From CAYQJL01 sp964573295 (GTDB taxonomy: Bacteria > Eisenbacteria > RBG-16-71-46 > CAIMUX01 > WJJG01), in the NCBI GenBank assembly GCA_964573295.1, contig CAZNJE010000019.1, positions 1 to 64,000 on the forward strand: DNA of 64,000 nt. Reading direction: 5' to 3'. Made by a program: the position numbers and the translations under genes. Under the pieces are notes generated by a model. It searched no databases and had not been told where the DNA came from. It saw only the letters and a program-made list of their open reading frames with translations. The first letter of the stretch is position 1. Each line of letters starts with the position of its first letter. This document shows positions 16,863 to 24,834 of the stretch, piece by piece.

Positions 16863-18569
16863 ATGCGATTGTCTGCCCGGATGGCCCTGGCTGGGGTCGT
16901 CCTGTTCACGATGCCGGGGGTGACGGCGGGTGCGGCCGGCGACCTGGTCATCAACGAGATTCTGTATGATCCAGAAGGCCCCGACGGGGAAGGGGAGTTC
17001 GTCGAGCTTCACAACCCAACCGTCCGCGCGGTTTCGCTGGCGGGCGTGGCGCTCGAGGCCGGCAACGGGGATCAGCCCGGAGACTGGCGCGTGCAGTGGA
17101 CCGGCGCTTCCGGCGAGGTGCTGGCGGCTGGAGGCTACTACGTGGTGGCCGGTGCCGCCGCGCCAGTGCCGGCCGACGCCCGGGTGCGCCTGAGCCTTCA
17201 GAACGGCCCCGACGCCGCGCGACTCGTCCGCGGGAACCAGGTGCTGGATTGTGTCGGTTGGGGGCAGCTGCTGCACGCGGAGTTCTTCGAACGCGAGCCG
17301 ACCAGTGATGCCCCCGCCGGCTTCTGTCTCGCCCGCCTGCCCGACGGCTCGGACACCGACTCGAACTACCACGACTTCCTGGCCCGTCCCTGGGCCACCC
17401 CCGGGGGCACGAACACCCCGGCATTCGGCATTCAGGTGAGGGAGGTAGTGATCGAGCCCCCGCTGATCGAGGCGGGGGAGAGGGCCGCGCTGGAGGTTCA
17501 AGTCCGCAACATCGGTGCCGGACCGCTCGAGCCGCTGGAGATCCAGCTTGAGTTCCTCTCCGCCGGCCTTCGCTTCGGCGAGGTCGAGGTGCCCTCTGGT
17601 GAGCTCGAGCATGGGGTGACCGGTCTGTATCAGGTTCCCGTGACCGACTCCGCCGGAGAGTGGTCGGGCCGGATCAGCGTAGATGTGTCTTGCCGCGGCG
17701 AGGTGGCTCGGACCCTCACATTGCCGCTACGCGTGGGCCGGGGGAGCGTCGTTATCTCCGAGATCCTCTACGATCCGCGCGAGGACGAGGGCGAGTGGGT
17801 CGAGCTGGCGAACCTATCGGACGACACGATCCCGCTGGACGGCTGGACCCTGCGGGATGCTTCGGGCACCGAAATCATGCTCCATGGGCCGCGCCTGGAT
17901 CCCGGGATGCGTGTGGTCGTGACGCAAGACGGTGCGGCCTTCATGACAGCCTGGCCACAGGTGGGTGCGCGGATGCTGGCTTCCTACTCGGGGAGCTGGC
18001 CGAGCCTGAACAATCGGGAGGACCGCGATCGAGGGTATGCCGATGCGCTGTTGCTCGCCGATGGGGAGGGTCAACCCTCGGATTATGTGACCTATCGCCC
18101 CAGCGAGTTCGACGGGGACGGCATCTCCTTGGAACGTTGGATTGACGGTGGCCGGCTGGTCTCGCCGAAGGTCTTCATTCCCTGCCCCGAGCCCGAAGGC
18201 GCCACGCCGGGCGAGGTCTCGCGCTCGGTGGAGGAGACGATGGGCGAGGGGCACTGGCTCGGACCCACACCGAATCCCTTCTACCCCGGGCGCGATGGCG
18301 GATCCGCCCTCTGCTGCCTGTCGATTCCGGCTCCGGTGGCTTCACCGGCCCGCCTGACCGCCGATGTGTTCGACTTGGCTGGTCGGCGCTGCTGTTCCCT
18401 GACCGCGGGGGCGCGCTTGTCCCAGCCGGCTGTTTTGGGGTGGGATGGGTGTGATGCCGAGCGTCGGCCGCTGCCGACCGGCCTCTACATCTGGCGCATC
18501 GCCCTGCAGGAGGATGGCGCCGCGGCCCCGTGGCACGCGAACCGCTGCGTCACCCTGATCCGGGACTGA
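16863..18569 (+). CDS. Exported protein with two lamin-tail domains and a FlgD-like C-terminal domain
   Basis: 568 residues. A very strong SD (AAAGGAGGAGGGAG) just before ATG 16863 fixes the start. Signal peptide to about residue 22. Two lamin-tail (LTD) domains begin LVINEILYDP (about 24) and VVISEILYDPREDEGEWVELAN (about 298). Between them lies a beta-sandwich linker (VREVVIEPPLIEAGERAALEV). The C-terminus (about 490-568) is a FlgD-like Ig domain, LTADVFDLAGRRCC ... GLYIWRIALQ, of the kind used as a sorting module in FCB-type bacteria. Likely a secreted or surface-anchored protein; the LTD role outside the nucleus is poorly known. Confidence 0.82.
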   Translation: MRLSARMALAGVVLFTMPGVTAGAAGDLVINEILYDPEGPDGEGEFVELHNPTVRAVSLAGVALEAGNGDQPGDWRVQWTGASGEVLAAGGYYVVAGAAAPVPADARVRLSLQNGPDAARLVRGNQVLDCVGWGQLLHAEFFEREPTSDAPAGFCLARLPDGSDTDSNYHDFLARPWATPGGTNTPAFGIQVREVVIEPPLIEAGERAALEVQVRNIGAGPLEPLEIQLEFLSAGLRFGEVEVPSGELEHGVTGLYQVPVTDSAGEWSGRISVDVSCRGEVARTLTLPLRVGRGSVVISEILYDPREDEGEWVELANLSDDTIPLDGWTLRDASGTEIMLHGPRLDPGMRVVVTQDGAAFMTAWPQVGARMLASYSGSWPSLNNREDRDRGYADALLLADGEGQPSDYVTYRPSEFDGDGISLERWIDGGRLVSPKVFIPCPEPEGATPGEVSRSVEETMGEGHWLGPTPNPFYPGRDGGSALCCLSIPAPVASPARLTADVFDLAGRRCCSLTAGARLSQPAVLGWDGCDAERRPLPTGLYIWRIALQEDGAAAPWHANRCVTLIRD

Positions 18570-18572
18570 TCC

Positions 18573-19724
18573 ATGGACGACCGTGTCCGCCTATGGGTAC
18601 AGGCTACGGATCCTGTGCGGCGTTGCGCGGTGCGGCGCGTGCGGGTGCTGGCAGCCTCGTGTGCGGTGCGGCGCGTGCGGGTGCTGGCAGCCTCGTGTGC
18701 GGTGCGGCGCGTGCGGGTGCTGGCAGCCTTGTGTGCGGTGCGGCGCGTGCGGGTGCTCGCAAGGCCGGGTGCAGGGCGGCTGGCTGGGGTTTGCCTGAGC
18801 GTGCTGGTAGCCCTTCTCACGCCCCACCCGGGCCGCGCCGCGCATGAGTGGCGTGGCTACTGGGCGGCGCCGGCCACGCTGGAGACGATCGCCGAACGCG
18901 CCACGCCGGGCCCGGCGCTGGAATTGGCCCACCGCCAACCCTTCGGCTTGGCAGCGCTTGCCTTTGCCAAGGTGCGCTGGCGTTTGCCGCGCGGCTGGGG
19001 GGAAGTCCACGCTGGCACGCTGCGGGGGCCGAGTTACACGGAGTGGCACGCCGGCCTGGGGAGAGCCTTCCAATGCGGCCCGGCAACGCTCTTCGCCGGG
19101 GGCCGCGTCTTCGGTTTGCAGGCGGGGAACCGGGACCTGTCCTGGGAACCGGCGGGAACCGCGCTGGCGAGGATCAGGATCGGGACGTCAGCCGGGGGGC
19201 AGTTTTGGGGCGAGGGGGGCGTCGTGGACGCGGGCGCGCGGGATCCGTTGCGACTGCCCGCGGTGTTCGTGGGTCGCGCCGGCTGGGGAAGCGGGAGCGG
19301 CATGCTGGTTCTCGAACGCTGCGCCGTCTATGGGGCCGGAGAGGAGACGACAGTCTACCTGGCGTGGGAGGTTGTCGGCGTGAAGGCGGCGCACGGGCTT
19401 CGTTGGAGCACGGGCGAGGCCCTCTTGGAACTGCGGTTTCGCTCGGGGCTTTGTGACGTCGAACTCGGTGGCTGTTGGCACCCGGAGCTGGGCTGGACGC
19501 CGCGCTTCGGGCTGGCGATCGGAGAAGGACGCCGGCGGGTGGATAGACGTGCGGGTAGGCCGTCGAGTAGGCGCCCGGGCAGGCGCCCGGGCAGGCGCCC
19601 GGGCAGGCGTGCGATCGGGCGTGCGAGCAGGCTTGCGCGCAAGCTTCCTCCTCGCAGCGCGTCGGGCGAACCCCGGTCACCCCAAGGAGCTGGAGCGGGG
19701 CGCGCTCCAGAGGGAGGCCAGTGA
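18573..19724 (+). CDS. Putative outer-membrane barrel protein with repeat-expanded leader
   Basis: 383 residues, no family recognised. The frame starts 3 bases after the previous stop. Residues about 16-64 are four copies of a 12-residue unit (CAVRRVRVLAAS) encoded by a 36 bp array; only after this comes the hydrophobic segment (GVCLSVLVALLTPHPGRAA, about 72-90) that could serve as the signal peptide. The body is rich in Gly, Trp and aromatic alternations (GEVHAGTLRGPSYTEW, LFAGGRVFGLQAGN) consistent with a beta-barrel. A second array (12 bp, PGRR repeats) lies near the C-terminus. Its stop overlaps the start of the next gene (TGATG), so the two are translationally coupled. A shorter protein starting after the array is possible. 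Confidence 0.6.
   Translation: MDDRVRLWVQATDPVRRCAVRRVRVLAASCAVRRVRVLAASCAVRRVRVLAALCAVRRVRVLARPGAGRLAGVCLSVLVALLTPHPGRAAHEWRGYWAAPATLETIAERATPGPALELAHRQPFGLAALAFAKVRWRLPRGWGEVHAGTLRGPSYTEWHAGLGRAFQCGPATLFAGGRVFGLQAGNRDLSWEPAGTALARIRIGTSAGGQFWGEGGVVDAGARDPLRLPAVFVGRAGWGSGSGMLVLERCAVYGAGEETTVYLAWEVVGVKAAHGLRWSTGEALLELRFRSGLCDVELGGCWHPELGWTPRFGLAIGEGRRRVDRRAGRPSSRRPGRRPGRRPGRRAIGRASRLARKLPPRSASGEPRSPQGAGAGRAPEGGQ
18624..18763. repeat. 36 bp coding array in a signal-peptide n-region
   Basis: Four near-identical copies, in frame, encoding CAVRRVRVLAAS. Very low divergence between units implies recent expansion. Confidence 0.9.
19560..19640. repeat. 12 bp coding array (gcccgggcaggc)
   Basis: Three perfect copies with degenerate flanking copies, encoding an Arg/Gly/Pro-rich tail (RRPG) near the C-terminus of the putative barrel protein. 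Confidence 0.8.
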
Positions 19725-21688
19725 TGCTGGATCGTAGGAGACGGGACTGGGGTTCGCCGGTGGCGAACTCTGAGGCACCGGTGCCTGCGTTCGTGCCGGG
19801 GTTTGAGCGCGTGGCGCGACGCGTGGTGCTGCCCCGCAGGCTGCCGCCGCGCGTGCTACTACCCCGCATGGTGCAACTGCCGGTGCTGCTGTCTCTCATG
19901 CTGTCGCTCCTCTTGCTCCTTGCGACGGCACCGGTGGCGGTACGATGCGCAGCCACATCGCTTCCCGAACTCGAGGCCGAGTGCCGGTGGGATACCCGCT
20001 CGCTCTTTCCCGAAGACGCGACGCTGGCCGGTTCCTGGCCTCTCGTGGACTGGCGGGTTCGCGGGGCGCCGCGGGGGTGGGCCGAGTGGATGGGGTGGAG
20101 CGAAGCGGCCGGGTCCAGTGACCCCGACGACGACGTCCATCGATCTCGTGCCCGCCCGGCGTTATCCGGTGGGGTATCCGTGCGGACTGGCCTCGAAGCC
20201 TTGCGGGGGTTGACCATTTGCGCCGGATCGTTGCGGCAACGTTGGGGTCTCGGCGTGCTCTGGCCGTCGGGTCAGGTTTTCGGCGGCACCGACCGGGTTC
20301 TCCGGGCTCACCGCCGTTCTCTGCACGAGGTGGCACCTAGCACATCCCGCGCCGTACCGCGGCGAATGGGGGCCGCCGCTCTCTGGCGCTGGCCGCGGGG
20401 TGACGGGAGCCCTTCCTCGGGTAGGCCGGCGGCCAGCGCACGGACGGTTCGTAGCGGCGCACGCGGCAGGGAGGTCGTGGGGTGGGTCTGGCGCGGGGAC
20501 CCCCGGCGGGCGGAGGATCCGGTGGGTGATCGCACCGGTGCCTGGGGGGTGGCTTTCTCCTCCGGTGGCTGGGGGATGTCGGTGGGGGCCCTCGACGATC
20601 TCAAGGGATCTTCCTGGGCGGGATCGGTTGTAGGCATCTCGTCCTCTCGCGGAACGGATCCCGGAGTGCTCATGGTCGAGGCCGCGGGTCGATACGACCG
20701 GACGCGGGCAACCCGTCCCGAACTGGCCGTGGGCCTCGTCTGGACACTGGATCTCCATCGCGCGCTGGGCCTCTGTCGCGGCCGATTGTGGACCGGGCCG
20801 GCCGAGGGGCTGGTGACGTGGCGGGATGCCGGCGCCGGCGTCTGGGGTACCGCGCTCGAACCGGGCTGGGAACTGATCTGGGACCTGCCCCGCCGAGCCG
20901 GAGCCCGCGGGGAGGTGCGCCTCAGTGTACTGCACCGGAGTCCTGACGCGCTGGGCCGGTCCATCGAACAACGCGATGCCCGAATCCGACTGGCCACGTT
21001 TCTGGGCGCGGACTGGGCGGGGGAGGTCCGGCTACGCCATAGCGAGACACTCGCGGCCCTGCCCGCGGACGAGCGCGAGGTTGGGCAAGCGCTGGGCCGG
21101 CGGGCGCGCACGAGTCTGGAGGTTCGTGCCGGCTGGAGTCCGGCCGGAGGGTGGAAGTCATCGCTGCGGCTTCTGTTCACGGTGGGGCGAAGCGGTCGCT
21201 GGGCATCGGCCGCGGAGGAGCCCGCCGAGCAGGACGCCGCTGAGCCCGCCGAGGATCAGGTGATCGATGGGGATCCGGCGCAACCCGCATGGCCGCCCAT
21301 TGAGCCGGGGAACAGTGCCACGACAGGCCCGAGCGCGTGGCCAGAGACCGAAGCGGACCTGATGACACCGGGCTCCTGGCAATCCGAACAGACCGGTGGG
21401 GCCACTGCGCTGCGCCTCGCCGGTCCTCCGGTGAACCGGTGGCGCTGGGGGCTGACCGCGGTGGTCACCCGCGCCGGGGGGTACGGTACGTGCTATGTGC
21501 CGCTGCAGCGCGTGCCAGGATACCGCGTGTGGAAGGGCCTGGGTGAAGGGACCTACCTCATGCAGCTCCACGTATCCCGTCCGGCGGGGAGATTCAGATT
21601 CGGAGGCGCGGTTGAGTGGACCGCCCGTCCGCATCGCGAAGCGCAGGAGGTGCAAGTGTCGATTGGGGTGGGGTGGCGGTCGCCGTAG
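19724..21688 (+). CDS. Putative large outer-membrane protein, coupled to the preceding gene
   Basis: 654 residues. The ATG overlaps the previous stop by one base. A 48-residue arginine/proline-rich leader with imperfect VLPRRLPPRVLLPRM repetition precedes a long hydrophobic core (LPVLLSLMLSLLLLLATAPVAVRCA). The mature part has beta-rich, Trp/Gly-rich segments such as SLRQRWGLGVLWPSG and RAGGYGTCYVPLQRVPGYRVW, and ends on a hydrophobic strand VQVSIGVGWRSP, as barrels do. The RWGLGVLW block loosely recalls the barrels that accompany helix-hairpin-helix (competence-like) proteins in FCB bacteria, but that is weak. Function unknown. Confidence 0.55.
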   Translation: MLDRRRRDWGSPVANSEAPVPAFVPGFERVARRVVLPRRLPPRVLLPRMVQLPVLLSLMLSLLLLLATAPVAVRCAATSLPELEAECRWDTRSLFPEDATLAGSWPLVDWRVRGAPRGWAEWMGWSEAAGSSDPDDDVHRSRARPALSGGVSVRTGLEALRGLTICAGSLRQRWGLGVLWPSGQVFGGTDRVLRAHRRSLHEVAPSTSRAVPRRMGAAALWRWPRGDGSPSSGRPAASARTVRSGARGREVVGWVWRGDPRRAEDPVGDRTGAWGVAFSSGGWGMSVGALDDLKGSSWAGSVVGISSSRGTDPGVLMVEAAGRYDRTRATRPELAVGLVWTLDLHRALGLCRGRLWTGPAEGLVTWRDAGAGVWGTALEPGWELIWDLPRRAGARGEVRLSVLHRSPDALGRSIEQRDARIRLATFLGADWAGEVRLRHSETLAALPADEREVGQALGRRARTSLEVRAGWSPAGGWKSSLRLLFTVGRSGRWASAAEEPAEQDAAEPAEDQVIDGDPAQPAWPPIEPGNSATTGPSAWPETEADLMTPGSWQSEQTGGATALRLAGPPVNRWRWGLTAVVTRAGGYGTCYVPLQRVPGYRVWKGLGEGTYLMQLHVSRPAGRFRFGGAVEWTARPHREAQEVQVSIGVGWRSP

Positions 21689-21768
21689 CGGAGAGCGTTT
21701 CGGAACGGGGGCTGCCGGGGCGCTGTCGGGCGCGGCCACGCACACCGCGGGGCGCATCGCCGAGCGTA

Positions 21769-21930
21769 TCGCCACGCGGGTTGCCACGCGGATTGCCACG
21801 CGGGTTGCCACGCGGATTGCCACGCGGGTTGTCACGCGGATTGCCACGCGGGTTGTCACGCGGATTGTCACGCGGATTGCCACGCGGGTTGTCACGCGGA
21901 TTGCCACGCGGATTGCCGCACGCATTGCCG
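21769..21930. repeat. 12 bp tandem array upstream of the GIY-YIG gene
   Basis: About thirteen copies of gattgccacgcg with C/T and A/G variants. It lies in the 357-base stretch 21689-22045; after it only about 100 unremarkable bases and the SD remain. Confidence 0.92.
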
Positions 21931-22045
21931 CGTTTGGAAAGTGACGCTACGATGGAGCCGGGAGGTCGCCGGGCAGCGGTCTGCACCGGGTAGGTCGACC
22001 CGCTAGCCTCCGGCGCCAGAACCACATCAACATGAGGACATCAGA

Positions 22046-23521
22046 GTGAGAGAAGACTTGCTTGATCGGATTGTGGCGCAGCTGCGCGACCGCGAAGAGG
22101 ACCTGCCGGCCGAGGACATCGCGCACGAGCACCTCAAGCTCTCGGGAGCCGGGTCGACAGCCTCGGCCTCGCTCGTGCGCGCCATGTTGTCGAAGGACGA
22201 GCGGTTTGAAGAACCCTCTCCCGGCATGTGGCGCCTGGCGACCGGTGGGCGCCGGCTGGAACCGCCCGTGGTATTGTGCTCGGTCGACGTGACCCCCGGT
22301 GCGCAGCGGGAACCATGGCAATGGCGCGTGAGTGCCGTTCTGTGGGGCGGCCATGCCCCCGCGCGTACCCACCAGGATCCACGCAACGAGGAGACCTTGC
22401 GGGCGTTGTGGACCTGGTTGGCTTCGTATCCGGTTGCCTGCGACCGGCCGGGGCTCCTAACCCGCTGGATGGGTGCGCAGGAGCGGATCCATGCGCTCAG
22501 CGAGCCGCTTCAGCCGGTGATCGATCTCGGGGCGTGGGCACGCTGGCTCCAACCGGCGACGGGAGTGGCCGAAGAAAGGGGCGGTCTGCACGGACCATCC
22601 CGCCGCCCGCAGGGCGCGGCGGCGGGACGCGTGTCCGAACAGGCTCCAGGATGGTCGCCCGGGGAGGTCGCCGAAGAGCCCGTTGCCGAGGAGCCGGTGG
22701 CGGCGGCTTTCAAACCGCTGGCGGATCGGCTCGATTGTATCGCCGCGGCGGCGGCCGAGCGCGGTCTGGGCACCTGGCATGAGGTGGCGCTCTGGCCACA
22801 GACGCAGGTTCCCGCCGGTCGCGAAGCGGTCTGGAACGAAGCGTGGGACTTCACGCCGGCCGATCTGGACGCCTTACCCGAAGAGCCCGGCATCTATCGT
22901 TTTCTGGGCGAGGAAGGCGAGATCCTCTACGTGGGCAAGGCCAAGAACCTGAGGGCCAGGGTAGCGAGCTACTTCCGTCCGCTGGAGGGGAAGTCCTCGC
23001 GTCGGGCGGCCTTCCTGGAGAAGATCCGTTCGCTGGTCACCGAGACTACCGGCACCGAGCTGGAAGCGTTGATCCGCGAGGCGGCCGCCATTCGCGCGGA
23101 GTCCCCGGCCTGGAACACGCAGATCCAAACCCTGGCCGGCGGGGAAGCGCGAACAGCGGCCGACGAGGAGATGGTCGTGCTCATCCCGGCGGCCGAGGAC
23201 CATCGTCTCTTCGCCCTCTGTGGGGAGCGTCTGGCCATTGGTCGGGTTGCGGCGGGCGCCGCGGCCGAGCCGCTGTGTGCTGCCCTGCGCAGCTTCTTCG
23301 TCGAGGGCGGCGACAGCGAGCAACTTCCCGAAGTCGCCGGCCCCGAACGTAGGCTCGCCCGCCGATGGTTCCAGGCGCAGGCTCGTCCGGGTGCGGTCCT
23401 GCACATGACCGATTTTCCCACCTATGCGTCGGTGGCCGAAACGATTGTCCGGATCGCATCGGAGCCGGCGGCCTCCTCTCCTTCCGCCGGCGATCCCGCC
23501 TGGATCCGGTCGGCGCGCTAG
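22046..23521 (+). CDS. GIY-YIG nuclease-domain protein with N-terminal winged-helix-like region
   Basis: 491 residues. Residues about 275-365 form a UvrC-N/GIY-YIG domain: LPEEPGIYRFLGEEGEILYVGKAKNL, RVASYFRP, and the catalytic-helix region TELEALIREAAAI with the metal-binding Glu. The first 65 residues (LLDRIVAQLRDREEDLPAEDI, SKDERFEEPSPGMWRL) look like a winged-helix/HARE-HTH module. The middle (about 70-170) may be a worn exonuclease-like fold, as in Cho/DnaQ-GIY fusions, but I see no catalytic DEDD residues. No UvrC HhH or RNase H end is present, so this is not UvrC itself. GTG start with SD GAGGA. A structure-specific DNA nuclease role is inferred. Confidence 0.7.
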   Translation: MREDLLDRIVAQLRDREEDLPAEDIAHEHLKLSGAGSTASASLVRAMLSKDERFEEPSPGMWRLATGGRRLEPPVVLCSVDVTPGAQREPWQWRVSAVLWGGHAPARTHQDPRNEETLRALWTWLASYPVACDRPGLLTRWMGAQERIHALSEPLQPVIDLGAWARWLQPATGVAEERGGLHGPSRRPQGAAAGRVSEQAPGWSPGEVAEEPVAEEPVAAAFKPLADRLDCIAAAAAERGLGTWHEVALWPQTQVPAGREAVWNEAWDFTPADLDALPEEPGIYRFLGEEGEILYVGKAKNLRARVASYFRPLEGKSSRRAAFLEKIRSLVTETTGTELEALIREAAAIRAESPAWNTQIQTLAGGEARTAADEEMVVLIPAAEDHRLFALCGERLAIGRVAAGAAAEPLCAALRSFFVEGGDSEQLPEVAGPERRLARRWFQAQARPGAVLHMTDFPTYASVAETIVRIASEPAASSPSAGDPAWIRSAR

Positions 23522-23605
23522 GCGTACGAGCCACCGGCCCGGCCTCGGCTCGCTTCCTCCTGGCGCTGGGTGTACGGGCCACCGGCCCGACCTCGGCCGA
23601 ACCTG
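23515..23605. repeat. Two long imperfect copies between GIY-YIG and arcC genes
   Basis: A block near tacgagccaccggcccggcc occurs twice, about 54 bases apart, straddling the end of the GIY-YIG frame. Confidence 0.6.
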
Positions 23606-23744
23606 CCGGGGCGCTAATCGCTGGACAGGTTGCGTTCGAATTCGATACCCTTGTTGTTTCCTGTCTAATCGGCCGTTCGGGCCGCCCGTGGTTCCGCCGG
23701 TCGGGGAGTTTGGGCAAGCGCGCATCTTGGGGAGGACGCGGTCA

Positions 23745-24686
23745 ATGTCGGCCCGCACGGTGTTGTCACTCGGCGGTAATGCCATCCTGCCGGCCACGGG
23801 CCCGGCCAGGATCGAAGAGCAATTCCGTATCACCGAGGCCACCATGCGCGAGGTGGTCGATCTTCTGCGTGACGGGGATCAGGTCATCCTGACTCACGGC
23901 AACGGGCCCATCGTGGGCAATATCCTGATCCGCAATGAATCGGCCGCCGACCGGATTCCACCGACACCGCTCTACATCTGCGGCGCGGATTCTCAGGGCG
24001 GCATCGGATTCATGCTCCAGCAGGTCTTGGGCAACGTCCTGCGCGAGGCCAACCTGCCCCATCAGGTGGCGACCGTGGTCACCCAGGTGGTCGTCGATCC
24101 CAACGATCCCGGCTTCCAGAATCCGACCAAGCCGATCGGTCCCTTCTACTGGCAAGAGGAGGCGAGGGCGCTCGAGCGCGAGCGCGGCTGGGCGATGGTC
24201 GACGATGCTGGGCGCGGCTGGCGCCGAGTGGTGGCCTCGCCCGAGCCGGTACGCATCGTGGAAATGGAAGTGATCCGCGACCTGGCGGCTCAAGGCCACA
24301 TCGTGATCGCCGCCGGGGGCGGGGGGATCCCGGTCGAGGAGGTACGCCCCGGAATCTACCGCGGGGTTGAGGCGGTGATCGACAAGGATCTGGCTTCGGT
24401 CGTGCTGGCCGATGCTGTCGGCGCCAGTCGGCTCATCATCGTGACGGCCGTAGACCAGGTGTTCCTTCACTTCGGCAGCCCGCACCAGCAAGCCCTCGAC
24501 CGGTTCACCTGCGCCGAAGCGCAGCGCTATCTCGACGAGGGGCAGTTCCCGGCCGGGAGCATGGGGCCGAAGATCAGCGGGGCGGTTCGCTTTCTACGTG
24601 GTGGCGGCGAAGAAGTCCTGATCACCTCGCCGCGTTCGCTGGGCAGTGCCTTGCGAGGTCAGTCGGGAACCCGCATCGTGAAGTAG
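23745..24686 (+). CDS. arcC: Carbamate kinase
   Basis: Interconverts ATP plus carbamate and ADP plus carbamoyl phosphate; usually the ATP-yielding last step of arginine deiminase or allantoin/agmatine pathways. 313 residues, the usual length. Motifs: SLGGNAILP at the N-terminus, THGNGPIVGNIL, AAGGGGIPV, GVEAVIDKDLASVVLA, VDQVFLHFG and the closing GSMGPKISGAVRF. SD GGGGAGG 8 bases before ATG 23745. No arcA or arcB neighbours are visible, so the carbamoyl phosphate source here is unknown. Confidence 0.94.
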   Translation: MSARTVLSLGGNAILPATGPARIEEQFRITEATMREVVDLLRDGDQVILTHGNGPIVGNILIRNESAADRIPPTPLYICGADSQGGIGFMLQQVLGNVLREANLPHQVATVVTQVVVDPNDPGFQNPTKPIGPFYWQEEARALERERGWAMVDDAGRGWRRVVASPEPVRIVEMEVIRDLAAQGHIVIAAGGGGIPVEEVRPGIYRGVEAVIDKDLASVVLADAVGASRLIIVTAVDQVFLHFGSPHQQALDRFTCAEAQRYLDEGQFPAGSMGPKISGAVRFLRGGGEEVLITSPRSLGSALRGQSGTRIVK

Positions 24687-24724
24687 CCGGTGTGGCCACC
24701 GCGCTTTCGTCACCACAGCTCATG

Positions 24725-24834
24725 CTTGCGTACCTCTCACAGTGCGTAGCTCACCGCACGTATCTCACCATGCGTATCTCTCCGCACTTGTCTCACCGCT
24801 GGTTCGTCAACGGAGGCTCTTGAGCATGCGCATC
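24725..24834. repeat. Degenerate tgcgtatctcaccg-like repeats between arcC and the LVIVD gene
   Basis: Four to five imperfect copies of a roughly 15-17 bp unit fill this convergent spacer. No terminator hairpin was recognised. Confidence 0.55.

Noticed and set aside
19560..19640. Arg/Gly/Pro tail as a nucleic-acid-binding RGG domain
   Set aside because: It is the product of a 12 bp array in a likely exported barrel protein; no RNA-binding domain accompanies it.
21769..21930. CRISPR-like regular repeats
   Set aside because: The units are contiguous, with no unique spacers, and no cas genes are visible. The same applies to the arrays at 34953, 53498 and 61779.
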